Source: Flavobacterium aeripolare
GTDB lineage: Bacteria; Bacteroidota; Bacteroidia; Flavobacteriales; Flavobacteriaceae
Direction of reading: 5' to 3'
DNA: 64,000 nucleotides
Assembly: GCF_013294025.1 (NCBI RefSeq)
Contig: NZ_JABSNL010000015.1
Location: 32,757-96,756, forward strand
Positions 52,126-61,122 of the stretch are shown one piece after another (the stretch's first letter is position 1; each line of letters begins with the position of its first letter). The notes under the pieces were generated by a model. It ran no database searches. It was not told the origin of the DNA and worked only from the letters and a program-made list of their open reading frames with translations. A program made the position numbers and the translations under genes.

Positions 52126-52656
52126 ATGGAAAAAACACATTACAAACAAGAAATAAACATGACTCCTGAGTTAATGGCACGTATCAATGAATTGATTAGC
52201 CATTACCCAGAAGACAAGCGTAAATCAGCATTACTACCTGTATTACATGAGGCGCAAGATGCTCATGAAAACTGGTTAAGTATTGAACTTCAAGATAAAG
52301 TTGCTGAAATATTACATATAAAACCTGTTGAAGTATATGAAGTAGTCACTTTTTATACGATGTACAATACAAAACCAATTGGGAAATACATGTTTGAATT
52401 TTGTCAAACTTCACCTTGTTGTTTAAAGGGAACAGAAGATTTGATGGATTATACTTGTGAAAAACTAGGTGTAAAAGTAGGCGAAACTACTGCCGATGGA
52501 CTATTTGAAGTTCGTGGTGTAGAATGTTTAGGTGCTTGTGGATATGCTCCAATGATGCAATTAGGTGATTTTTATAAAGAACACCTTACTGAAGATAAAA
52601 TCGATCAGTTAATCACTGATTGTAGAGATGATAAAATAATATTACACGATAAATAA
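52126..52656 (+). CDS. nuoE: NADH-quinone oxidoreductase subunit E
   Basis: 176 residues. The thioredoxin-like 2Fe-2S domain has four cysteines, in FCQTSPCCLKG and VECLGACGYAP, the typical pattern for cluster N1a. Together with NuoF and NuoG it forms the NADH-oxidising module, so this operon encodes a full NADH-dependent complex and not the Nuo11 form. One base before nuoF. Confidence 0.95.
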   Translation: MEKTHYKQEINMTPELMARINELISHYPEDKRKSALLPVLHEAQDAHENWLSIELQDKVAEILHIKPVEVYEVVTFYTMYNTKPIGKYMFEFCQTSPCCLKGTEDLMDYTCEKLGVKVGETTADGLFEVRGVECLGACGYAPMMQLGDFYKEHLTEDKIDQLITDCRDDKIILHDK

Positions 52657-52657
52657 G

Positions 52658-54025
52658 ATGTCAAGAAAAATATTATTAGATAAAATAAACGTTCCAGGAA
52701 TCAAAACCTACGAAGTATACCGCAAAGAAGGTGGATATGCTTCTGTAGAAAAAGCGATGAAAGCAATGACTCCTGACGAAGTTGTTGAAGAAGTAAAAAA
52801 ATCAGGACTTCGTGGTCGTGGTGGCGCTGGATTTCCTGCTGGAATGAAATGGAGTTTTATTGATAAAAAATCAGGAAAACCAAGACATTTAGTTTGTAAT
52901 GCAGATGAGTCTGAGCCAGGGACATTCAAAGACCGTTATTTGATGGAATTTATTCCTCATTTATTGATCGAAGGAATGATCACTTCTAGCTTTGCCTTAG
53001 GTGCTAACCTATCATATATCTACATTCGTGGAGAATATATGTGGGTTTATAAAATATTAGAAAAAGCCATTGCCGAAGCGAAAGCAGCTGGTTGGTTAGG
53101 AAAAAACATATTAGGGACAGGGTACGACTTAGAACTTTACGTTCACTGTGGTGCCGGTGCTTACATTTGTGGTGAAGAGACTGCATTAATCGAATCATTA
53201 GAAGGAAAAAGAGGAAACCCTCGTATCAAGCCACCATTTCCAGCAGTTTCTGGATTGTGGGCTAACCCTACTGTGGTAAACAATGTAGAAACTATTGCCT
53301 CGGTGCCATGGATTGTTAATAATTCAGGTGATGAGTATGCCACAATAGGAATAGGAAGATCTACGGGAACCAAGTTAATTTCGGCTTCAGGGCATGTGAA
53401 AAACCCAGGTGTTTACGAAATCGAATTGGGATTATCTGTGTACGAATTCATGAATTCTGATGAATACCTTGGTGGAATGAGTTCTGACAGACCTTTGAAA
53501 GCATTAGTACCTGGAGGATCATCAGTACCAATTTTACCAGCTGACTTGATTTATAAAACAGCAAACGGTGAAGATCGTTTGATGACGTATGAATCATTAA
53601 GTGATGGAGGCTTTGCAACAGGATCAATGTTAGGTTCAGGTGGATTTATTGTTTACAATGACACTTCATGTATTGTAAGAAACACATGGAATTTCTCTCG
53701 CTTTTACCACCATGAAAGTTGTGGTCAATGTACTCCTTGCCGTGAAGGTACGGGATGGTTAGAGAAAGTTTTATGGAGAATAGAAAACGGTCAAGGTCGT
53801 GAAGAAGACATCGATTTACTATGGAGTATTCAAAGTAAAATTGAAGGAAACACGATTTGCCCACTTGGAGATGCAGCTTCATGGCCAGTAGCAGCAGCTA
53901 TTCGTCATTTTAGAGATGAGTTTGAATACCACGTTCGTTTTCCAGAAAAAATTAAAAATAGAAATCACTTTGTTGAAGAACCATTTGCTCAAGTAAAGCA
54001 TTTAGTAACGAAGCAAACGGTATAA
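52658..54025 (+). CDS. nuoF: NADH-quinone oxidoreductase subunit F
   Basis: 455 residues. The FMN/NADH site shows as SGLRGRGGAGFPAGMKWSF and CNADESEPGTFKDR. Cluster N3 ligands are in ESCGQCTPCREGTGW and NTICPLGDAASWP. It oxidises NADH and passes electrons into the iron-sulfur chain. It is followed by 90 bp containing heptamer repeats before nuoG. Confidence 0.96.
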   Translation: MSRKILLDKINVPGIKTYEVYRKEGGYASVEKAMKAMTPDEVVEEVKKSGLRGRGGAGFPAGMKWSFIDKKSGKPRHLVCNADESEPGTFKDRYLMEFIPHLLIEGMITSSFALGANLSYIYIRGEYMWVYKILEKAIAEAKAAGWLGKNILGTGYDLELYVHCGAGAYICGEETALIESLEGKRGNPRIKPPFPAVSGLWANPTVVNNVETIASVPWIVNNSGDEYATIGIGRSTGTKLISASGHVKNPGVYEIELGLSVYEFMNSDEYLGGMSSDRPLKALVPGGSSVPILPADLIYKTANGEDRLMTYESLSDGGFATGSMLGSGGFIVYNDTSCIVRNTWNFSRFYHHESCGQCTPCREGTGWLEKVLWRIENGQGREEDIDLLWSIQSKIEGNTICPLGDAASWPVAAAIRHFRDEFEYHVRFPEKIKNRNHFVEEPFAQVKHLVTKQTV

Positions 54026-54027
54026 AA

Positions 54028-54054
54028 AAGTTTCAAGTTTCAAGTTTCAAGTTT
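54028..54054 (+). repeat. Heptamer repeat (AAGTTTC) between nuoF and nuoG
   Basis: AAGTTTC occurs 3.9 times in a row, followed by a T7 run and then the partly complementary CTGAAACTTTAAACC. It recalls the GTTTAAAGTTTAAAG hairpin between sucA and sucB and may fold, but the T-run inside an operon suggests at most partial termination. Confidence 0.6.
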
Positions 54055-54115
54055 TTTTAGTTTCACGTACTACACCTGAAACTTTAAACCTTAAACTAAA
54101 TAAACAAAAAGATAA

Positions 54116-55165
54116 ATGAAAGTAACAATAGACGGTCAAGAAATTGAAGTTGAAGCAGGAACAACCATCTTGCAAGCAGCACGTATGATTGGTGGAGAAT
54201 CTGTTCCTCCAGCGATGTGTTATTACTCAAAACTAAAAGGTAGCGGTGGAAAATGCCGTTGTTGTTTAGTTGAAGTAGCTAAAGGTAGTGATGCCGACCC
54301 AAGACCGATGCCAAAGTTAATGGCTTCGTGTGTGACAGGTTGTATGGACGGAATGGAAGTGAATAGTAAACAATCAGACCGTGTGCGTGAAGCACGTCAA
54401 TCGGTGACTGAATTTTTATTGATCAACCACCCATTAGACTGCCCTGTATGTGATCAAGCTGGAGAATGCGATTTGCAGGATTTAAGTTTTGAACACGGTA
54501 AATCAAAAACACGTTTTATTGAAGAAAAAAGAACATTCGAACCAGAAGATATTGGTCCGAATATTCAATTGCACATGAACCGTTGTATTTTATGTCAGAG
54601 ATGTGTACAAGTAGCAGATCAATTGACTGATAACCGTGTACATGGTGTAATGGATAGAGGAGATCATGCAAACATTTCTACTTGCATCTCTAAAGCTATT
54701 GACAACGAGTTTTCTGGAAACATGATTGATGTATGCCCTGTAGGAGCATTAACTGATAAAACTTTTAGGTTTAAATCGAGAGTTTGGTTCAACAAACCGT
54801 ACAACGCACATAGAGAATGTACTACTCCAGGATGCTGTGGTAAAACTACAGTATGGATGTTTGGTGACGAAATCCAACGTGTTACAGGTCGTAAAGACAT
54901 CTACCACGAGGTAGAAGAATTCATTTGTAACGAATGTCGTTTTGACCACAAAGATCCAGCTGACTGGGTAATTGAAGGACCAAGAGAATTTGATAAAGAT
55001 TCTGTTATCAATCAAAACAACTACACTCAAAAATTAGATACTGTTCATATCGCAACCGAAGAAGGAATTCTAAAAGGTAGAGAGCAAGACCGTAAAAAAA
55101 TAAGTATGCCAGCTATCCCATTGGATAAAGAGCAGGAAGAAATTTTTAAAAAAGGTAATCTTTAG
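54116..55165 (+). CDS. nuoG: NADH-quinone oxidoreductase subunit G, short form without the molybdopterin-type domain
   Basis: 349 residues against about 700-900 in most bacteria. The N-terminal 2Fe-2S domain (CRCCLVEV and MASCVTGC ligands), the His-Cys cluster (HPLDCPVCDQAGEC) and the 4Fe-4S pair (NRCILCQRCVQ with VCPVGA) are intact. The first segment of the molybdopterin-oxidoreductase region (HRECTTPGCCGK, EEFICNECRFD) remains, and then the protein ends naturally. The electron path from NuoF to NuoI is thus preserved. Confidence 0.93.
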   Translation: MKVTIDGQEIEVEAGTTILQAARMIGGESVPPAMCYYSKLKGSGGKCRCCLVEVAKGSDADPRPMPKLMASCVTGCMDGMEVNSKQSDRVREARQSVTEFLLINHPLDCPVCDQAGECDLQDLSFEHGKSKTRFIEEKRTFEPEDIGPNIQLHMNRCILCQRCVQVADQLTDNRVHGVMDRGDHANISTCISKAIDNEFSGNMIDVCPVGALTDKTFRFKSRVWFNKPYNAHRECTTPGCCGKTTVWMFGDEIQRVTGRKDIYHEVEEFICNECRFDHKDPADWVIEGPREFDKDSVINQNNYTQKLDTVHIATEEGILKGREQDRKKISMPAIPLDKEQEEIFKKGNL

Positions 55166-55168
55166 AAA

Positions 55169-56221
55169 ATGGATAGTACAATTATAATAGAAAAAAGTAT
55201 CATCATCTTAGTTGTTTTTGCAATTACGATGGTTATGGCAATGTACTCTACGCTAGCTGAGCGTAAGGTTGCTGCCTGGTTACAAGACCGAATTGGACCG
55301 AACAGAGCAGGTAAAGGTGGTTTACTACAACCACTTGCCGATGGTTTAAAATTATTTTCGAAAGAGGAATTTGAACCAGATACTCCTAATCGATTCTTGT
55401 TCTTTGTAGGACCTGCGGTTGCCATGAGTACTGCTTTAATGACTAGTGCCGTGATTCCTTGGGGAGATCATTTTCACCTTTTTGGAAGAGACATTATACT
55501 ACAAGCTACAGATATTGACGTGGCTTTGTTATATGTTTTTGGGGTAATATCAGTAGGTGTATACGGAATCATGATTGGAGGATGGGCATCTAACAATAAG
55601 TTCTCATTGATAGGTGCGATACGTGCTGCGTCACAAATGGTTTCTTATGAAGTAGCGATGGGATTATCGATAATTGCATTATTGATGATGACAGGAACTT
55701 TAAGTTTAAGAGAGATTTCTGCACAGCAGCCTGGAATGCATTGGAATGTATTTTACCAACCACTTTCATTTTTGATTTTCTTGATTTGTGCTTTTGCAGA
55801 GACAAATAGAACACCATTTGACTTAGCTGAATGTGAGACTGAACTTATTGGAGGATACCACACAGAATACTCTTCTATGAAAATGGGTTTCTACTTATTT
55901 GCTGAATATGCAAATATGTTTATCTCTGCTACTATTCTTGCTGTATTGTTCTTTGGAGCATACAACTATCCAGGAATGGCTTGGGCTGTAGAAAACTGGG
56001 GAGTGAATATTGCTAACGTAATTGGGATAGGAGTATTATTTGCAAAAATATGTTTCTTTATCTTTTTTTATATGTGGGTAAGATGGACTATCCCGAGATT
56101 CAGATACGATCAATTGATGCATTTGGGATGGAGAATTTTAATTCCGTTGTCAATTATCAACATCATCATTACAGGAATTGTAATTTTGAGAGCTGAAATA
56201 GCAGTTTATTTAGGATTTTAA
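55169..56221 (+). CDS. nuoH: NADH-quinone oxidoreductase subunit H
   Basis: 350 residues with about eight membrane helices. Signatures include AERKVAAWLQDRIGPNRAG, LADGLKLFSKEEFEPD, AETNRTPFDLAECETELIGGYHTEYSSMKM and FYMWVRWTIPRFRYDQLM. NuoH forms the entry of the quinone cavity at the membrane interface. It starts three bases after the nuoG stop. Confidence 0.96.
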   Translation: MDSTIIIEKSIIILVVFAITMVMAMYSTLAERKVAAWLQDRIGPNRAGKGGLLQPLADGLKLFSKEEFEPDTPNRFLFFVGPAVAMSTALMTSAVIPWGDHFHLFGRDIILQATDIDVALLYVFGVISVGVYGIMIGGWASNNKFSLIGAIRAASQMVSYEVAMGLSIIALLMMTGTLSLREISAQQPGMHWNVFYQPLSFLIFLICAFAETNRTPFDLAECETELIGGYHTEYSSMKMGFYLFAEYANMFISATILAVLFFGAYNYPGMAWAVENWGVNIANVIGIGVLFAKICFFIFFYMWVRWTIPRFRYDQLMHLGWRILIPLSIINIIITGIVILRAEIAVYLGF

Positions 56222-56223
56222 AA

Positions 56224-56252
56224 TTCCTAAACCCGAAAGGGAAATTTAGGAA
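56224..56252 (+). other. Short hairpin downstream of nuoH
   Basis: TTCCTAAA (56224-56231) and TTTAGGAA (56245-56252) form an 8-bp stem just after the nuoH stop, with an inner CCCGAAAGGG. There is no T-tract, so it may be a processing or stability hairpin. Confidence 0.5.
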
Positions 56253-56273
56253 AGAAAATATGATTTATTAAAA

Positions 56274-56370
56274 GGAGGCCTAGCCCTGATAGCAGTGAAA
56301 ATCCTTTTATCCTCAACCTTTTCAGGATAAAAAGATTGAAACGCCCCGAAGCATCGGGAGCAGGATTACC
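56274..56370 (+). ncRNA. Flavo-1-like structured repeat between nuoH and nuoI
   Basis: The sequence starts GGAGGCCTAGCCCTGATAGC and continues with GTGAAAATCCTTTTATCC, an AGGATAAAAAGATTGAAACG segment, and a final CCCCGAAGCATCGGGAGC. It contains a 9-bp hairpin TTTTATCCT/AGGATAAAA and a terminal CCCGA/TCGGG hairpin. This matches, from memory, a structured element found repeatedly between flavobacterial genes and described as the Flavo-1 motif. It lies inside the operon and replaces a normal short gap. Confidence 0.6.
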
Positions 56371-56389
56371 CTCAAATAAAAATAAAAAA

Positions 56390-56935
56390 ATGTCAATAGA
56401 AACCATATCCTTATCAGGAAGAAAAAAAGTAGTCTCTAATAAAGAGATGACCTTTTTTGAGCGCATGTATCTTATTGCAATTGTCAAGGGTTTGATGATT
56501 ACAATTAAGCATTTATTCACCAGAAAAGTTACGATTCAATATCCAGAGCAAGTTCGTGAGATGAGTCCTGTTTACCGTGGTCAACATCAATTAAAGCGTG
56601 ATGAGCAAGGAAGAGAGAATTGTACTGCCTGTGGATTATGTGCGTTATCATGTCCTGCTGAGGCAATCACGATGAAGGCCGAAGAGCGCAAAACAGATGA
56701 AAAACATTTATATAGAGAAGAAAAATATGCTTCAATATATGAGATCAATATGTTGCGTTGCATTTTTTGTGGATTGTGTGAAGAGGCATGTCCTAAGGAT
56801 GCAATTTACTTGACGACTTCAAAGGTATTGGTTCCTTCAAGTTATGAAAGAGAAGATTTTATTTTTGGAAAAGATAGATTGGTTATGCCTTTAGATATCG
56901 CAATGCAAAATGCACAACTTAAAAACGCTAATTAA
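56390..56935 (+). CDS. nuoI: NADH-quinone oxidoreductase subunit I
   Basis: 181 residues from the ATG at 56390; an earlier in-frame ATG (56336) would lie inside the structured repeat. Two 4Fe-4S ferredoxin motifs are present: CTACGLCALSCPAEA and CIFCGLCEEACPKDA. It transfers electrons towards NuoB. The TAATG overlap couples it to nuoJ. Confidence 0.95.
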   Translation: MSIETISLSGRKKVVSNKEMTFFERMYLIAIVKGLMITIKHLFTRKVTIQYPEQVREMSPVYRGQHQLKRDEQGRENCTACGLCALSCPAEAITMKAEERKTDEKHLYREEKYASIYEINMLRCIFCGLCEEACPKDAIYLTTSKVLVPSSYEREDFIFGKDRLVMPLDIAMQNAQLKNAN

Positions 56936-57447
56936 TGTCAACAGTACTAATTATATTTTGTGTTCTAGCTGCCATTACTTTGGCAACAGCCTTCTTGGCA
57001 ATTTTTAGTAGAAACCCAATTCACAGTGCATTATACCTTGTAATTTGTTTCTTTTCGATTGCAGGTCATTACTTATTATTGAACTCACAGTTTCTTGCTA
57101 TTGTTCACGTAATTGTATACTCTGGAGCGATCATGATTTTGTTTTTATTCACCATCATGTTAATGAACTTGAATAAAGAAAACGAAGTACACAAACCTAG
57201 AATAACTCGTTTAGGCGCAATTGTATCTTTTGGGTTAATTTGTGTGGTCTTAATATTGGTTTTCATCAATTCTAAACCAATCGTGGGAGAATACATCACT
57301 ACAGGTGAAGACTACCAATCGATTAAAGTTTTAGGAAAGGTGCTCTTGAATGAATACATGGTTCCATTTGAATTTGCATCTATATTATTGTTAGTTGCAA
57401 TGATTGGTACCGTTCTATTGTCTAAAAAAGAAAAAACAGAAAAATAA
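56935..57447 (+). CDS. nuoJ: NADH-quinone oxidoreductase subunit J
   Basis: 170 residues with five membrane helices. The pattern [46 protein letters not shown] is the NuoJ signature (residues 25-70). It is a membrane-arm subunit. It overlaps nuoI and nuoK by one base at each end. Confidence 0.94.
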   Translation: MSTVLIIFCVLAAITLATAFLAIFSRNPIHSALYLVICFFSIAGHYLLLNSQFLAIVHVIVYSGAIMILFLFTIMLMNLNKENEVHKPRITRLGAIVSFGLICVVLILVFINSKPIVGEYITTGEDYQSIKVLGKVLLNEYMVPFEFASILLLVAMIGTVLLSKKEKTEK

Positions 57448-57767
57448 TGAACAATATTTTAAACGAAATAGGAATCGAGAACTACATCTTCCTTTCTGTG
57501 ATACTTTTTAGTATTGGGGTATTTGGAGTTTTATACAGACGTAATGCAATTATTGTTTTTATGTCAATCGAAATCATGTTGAATGCTGTCAACCTATTAT
57601 TTGTAGCATTTTCTACGTACCATCAAGATGCGCAAGGACAAGTATTTGTCTTTTTCTCAATGGCAGTTGCAGCCGCAGAGGTTGCTGTAGGTCTCGCGAT
57701 ACTGGTATCGATATTTAGAAATTTAGGTTCGATTGATATCAATAATTTAAAAAACTTAAAAGGATAA
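57447..57767 (+). CDS. nuoK: NADH-quinone oxidoreductase subunit K
   Basis: 106 residues with three membrane helices. The two conserved membrane glutamates of the proton path are visible in [14 protein letters not shown] and [11 protein letters not shown]. It overlaps nuoJ (TAATG). Confidence 0.95.
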   Translation: MNNILNEIGIENYIFLSVILFSIGVFGVLYRRNAIIVFMSIEIMLNAVNLLFVAFSTYHQDAQGQVFVFFSMAVAAAEVAVGLAILVSIFRNLGSIDINNLKNLKG

Positions 57768-57773
57768 TAGATA

Positions 57774-59657
57774 ATGAATACAAATTTAGCTTTACTCTTA
57801 TTATTAGCTCCTTTTATAGGGTTTCTATTTAATATATTCTTCGGAAAAAGTATCGGAAAAACTGCTTCAGGAGTCATTGGAACTTTGACTGTTGCCTTAT
57901 CTTTTGCTGTTACTTTATACTTTTTTGGACAAATATCTGTTTCGAAAACACCTATTCAAATTCAGTTATTCGATTGGATCCAAATTAGTAACTTCAAAGT
58001 AGATTTTGGTTTCTTGTTAGATCAGCTATCAGTATTATGGTTGCTTTTTGTAACAGGAATAGGTTCTCTAATACACCTATATTCTATAAGCTATATGCAT
58101 GATGACGAGAACATGCATAAGTTTTTTGCTTACCTGAACTTGTTTATCTTTTTCATGATTACGCTTGTAATAGGTAGCAACTTGTTAGTTTTATTCATTG
58201 GTTGGGAAGGTGTTGGACTTTGCTCTTATTTGCTTATTGGATTCTGGCATAAAAACCAAGATTTTAATGACGCTGCTAAAAAAGCCTTCATCATGAACCG
58301 TATTGGAGATTTAGGTTTGCTAATTGGTATTTTTATCATCGGCTCTATGTTTTCAACTCTTGATTACGCTACTTTAAAAACAGCAATCACAGGAGCAACT
58401 AATTTAGATTTGTATTGGATTTCGATTGCAGCCTTCGCATTATTCATAGGAGCTTGCGGTAAATCAGCGCAAATTCCTTTGTACACTTGGTTACCAGATG
58501 CAATGGCAGGACCTACTCCAGTATCAGCATTGATACACGCAGCAACCATGGTAACTGCAGGTATTTTCATGATTACAAGGTTAAATTACATCTTTGATTT
58601 AGCGCCAGATGTTCAAAATATTATTGCCATTGTAGGAGCAGTTACTTCACTTGTAGCAGCAACAATAGCATTAGTACAAACAGATATTAAGAAAGTACTA
58701 GCCTACTCTACTGTATCACAATTAGGATTAATGTTTTTAGCATTAGGATTAGGTGCTTATGAAGTAGCCGTTTTTCACGTAATTACACACGCATTCTTTA
58801 AGGCTTGTTTATTCTTAGGATCAGGTTCGGTAATTCATGCTTTACATGGAGAACAAGACATGCGTAAAATGGGTGGGTTGAAAAAAGTAATGGGAATCAC
58901 GTTTATCACATTCTTATTATCATCACTTGCCATCTCAGGAATCCCGCCTTTTTCAGGATTTTTCTCGAAAGATGAAATCTTAATGGTCGCTTTTGAGCAC
59001 AATAAAGTATTGTGGTTCATTGCCTCCCTAGCCTCTTTATTGACTGCTTTTTATATGTTCCGTTTGTTATACCTTACTTTCTTCAAAGAATTTAGAGGAA
59101 CAGCAGCACAAAAAAGCCTCTTACATGAGAGTCCGTCTTTAATCACTTTTCCTTTGATCGTACTAGCAATACTAGCGACTATAGGAGGATTAATTAGTTT
59201 ACCAACAAATAGTTGGTTAAATGGCTATTTGTCTCCATTATTTTCGAAAGAAGTACATGAAGCACATCACTTTGGAACTACAGAATATGCTTTGATGGCT
59301 ATTGCTGTAATTGCAGGATTGGTAGGTATAGGAGTAGCGTATTCTAAATACATCAAACAAAATCAAGTACCAGCAGAAGATGCTGAAATAACAGGTTTCT
59401 CAAAAGTACTGTACAACAAATATTATGTAGATGAATTTTACAATGTCCTTTTTGTGAATTCGATCAATAGCTTATCTAAGTTCTTTAGAGATTATGTAGA
59501 AACTACATTATCATCTGCAGTTTTTGGATTAGAAAAAATCGCTAACGAATTAGCTTTTCAAGGAAAGAAATTACAAAGCGGAAGTATTGGATTCTACCTA
59601 TTTGTTTTTGTAATAGGTCTTTGTACCATAATAACCTATTTATTTTTAGCTCAATAA
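57774..59657 (+). CDS. nuoL: NADH-quinone oxidoreductase subunit L
   Basis: 627 residues. The antiporter-like core is recognised by LFIGWEGVGLCSYLLIGFW, LPDAMAGPTPVSALIHAATMVTAG, and VFHVITHAFFKACLFLGSGSVIH. The C-terminus carries the long lateral helix region ending in a membrane anchor. It is the most distal proton-pumping subunit. Confidence 0.96.
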   Translation: MNTNLALLLLLAPFIGFLFNIFFGKSIGKTASGVIGTLTVALSFAVTLYFFGQISVSKTPIQIQLFDWIQISNFKVDFGFLLDQLSVLWLLFVTGIGSLIHLYSISYMHDDENMHKFFAYLNLFIFFMITLVIGSNLLVLFIGWEGVGLCSYLLIGFWHKNQDFNDAAKKAFIMNRIGDLGLLIGIFIIGSMFSTLDYATLKTAITGATNLDLYWISIAAFALFIGACGKSAQIPLYTWLPDAMAGPTPVSALIHAATMVTAGIFMITRLNYIFDLAPDVQNIIAIVGAVTSLVAATIALVQTDIKKVLAYSTVSQLGLMFLALGLGAYEVAVFHVITHAFFKACLFLGSGSVIHALHGEQDMRKMGGLKKVMGITFITFLLSSLAISGIPPFSGFFSKDEILMVAFEHNKVLWFIASLASLLTAFYMFRLLYLTFFKEFRGTAAQKSLLHESPSLITFPLIVLAILATIGGLISLPTNSWLNGYLSPLFSKEVHEAHHFGTTEYALMAIAVIAGLVGIGVAYSKYIKQNQVPAEDAEITGFSKVLYNKYYVDEFYNVLFVNSINSLSKFFRDYVETTLSSAVFGLEKIANELAFQGKKLQSGSIGFYLFVFVIGLCTIITYLFLAQ

Positions 59658-59666
59658 TTTTATACT

Positions 59667-61109
59667 ATGAATGTATCTCTAATATTAATTATACTTTTAG
59701 TTGGCGCATTTGCAACTTATTTAGCTGGTGATAAACTAGCTTCTAAAGTCGCATTGTTATTCAGTATTGCCTCTTTAGGATTATCTGTTGTGATGTTGAA
59801 CCAATACAACCTTGGTGAAAACATTAATTTCATTAATCAATGGATTAACCAGCCAAATGTTTCATTTGCTTTGAACGCAGATGGATTAGCAATTGCTATG
59901 CTTTTGTTAACAACAGCATTAACACCTATTATCATATACTCTTCTTTTGGGAATGAATATAAAAACGCAAAATCATTTTACGCATTAATTTTATTCATGG
60001 CCTTTGCAATGTGCGGAACGTTCCTTGCTGCAGATGGTTTATTATATTATATATTCTGGGAGTTAGCATTAATCCCAATCTATTTTATTGCCTTAATCTG
60101 GGGTAATGGCGATGTAGAAGAACGTAAAAAAGCAGTTGTAAAATTCTTTATTTACACACTAGCAGGATCATTATTTATGTTAGTTGCTTTTATATACTTG
60201 TATCAAAAAGCAGGAAGCTTCTTAATCGAAGATTTATACAAATTGAATTTAACTGCATCAGAGCAACTGTGGATATTTTTAGCATTCTTTTTAGCGTATG
60301 CTATTAAAATCCCAATTATACCTTTCCATACATGGCAAGCAAATGTATACCAAAAAGCACCTACTGTAGGAACAATGCTTTTATCAGGTATCATGTTAAA
60401 AATGGGACTGTACAGTGTGATCCGCTGGCAATTGCCTATCGCTCCGTTAGCAGCAAAAGAATACATGTACATATTCATTGGTTTAGGAATTGCTGGTGTA
60501 ATTTATGGTTCAATTGTCGCATTAAGACAAAAAGATTTAAAAAAATTATTAGCGTATTCGTCATTAGCGCACGTTGGGCTAATAGCAGCAGGATCGTATA
60601 CACTTACAATCGATGGATTGCGTGGAGCAGTACTTCAAATGATTGCTCACGGATTTGTAGTAGTTGGTTTGTTCTTTGCATCTGAAATTATTTTTAGAAG
60701 GTACGAAACAAGAGTAATTGCCGAAATGGGAGGAATTCGTTCACAAGCAGTGAAATTTGCTTCTTTGTTCATGATTTTAGTTTTAGCATCTGTTGCTTTA
60801 CCTACTACATTCAACTTTGTTGGAGAGTTTACAGTATTGTATAGCCTGTCTCAAATTAATGTTTGGTTTGCCATATTAGGTGGAACAACAATTATTTTAG
60901 GCGCTTACTATATGTTGAAAATGTACCAACACGTAATGCTAGGTGAACCAAATGCAAAATCATTTGCTGACGTTACTTTCAATGAAGGAGCGACCCTAGT
61001 GATTATCGTTGCAGTATTATTCTTTTTTGGGATGTATCCAAAACCAATCACAGATCTTATCACACCAAGTTTAGAAAATATCATTACTCAAATTAACAGA
61101 ATTAACTAG
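59667..61109 (+). CDS. nuoM: NADH-quinone oxidoreductase subunit M
   Basis: 480 residues with about fourteen membrane helices. Signatures are FWELALIPIYFIALIWG, FHTWQANVYQKAPTVGTMLLSGIMLKMG and SSLAHVGLIAAGSY. It is an antiporter-like proton-pumping subunit. It follows nuoL by 9 bp. Confidence 0.95.
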   Translation: MNVSLILIILLVGAFATYLAGDKLASKVALLFSIASLGLSVVMLNQYNLGENINFINQWINQPNVSFALNADGLAIAMLLLTTALTPIIIYSSFGNEYKNAKSFYALILFMAFAMCGTFLAADGLLYYIFWELALIPIYFIALIWGNGDVEERKKAVVKFFIYTLAGSLFMLVAFIYLYQKAGSFLIEDLYKLNLTASEQLWIFLAFFLAYAIKIPIIPFHTWQANVYQKAPTVGTMLLSGIMLKMGLYSVIRWQLPIAPLAAKEYMYIFIGLGIAGVIYGSIVALRQKDLKKLLAYSSLAHVGLIAAGSYTLTIDGLRGAVLQMIAHGFVVVGLFFASEIIFRRYETRVIAEMGGIRSQAVKFASLFMILVLASVALPTTFNFVGEFTVLYSLSQINVWFAILGGTTIILGAYYMLKMYQHVMLGEPNAKSFADVTFNEGATLVIIVAVLFFFGMYPKPITDLITPSLENIITQINRIN

Positions 61110-61122
61110 TCAAATAAAAAAA

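Noticed and set aside
52708..54900. Several reverse-strand ORFs under nuoF and nuoG
   Set aside because: They are shadows of well-conserved nuo genes and have no domain, start context or promoter of their own.
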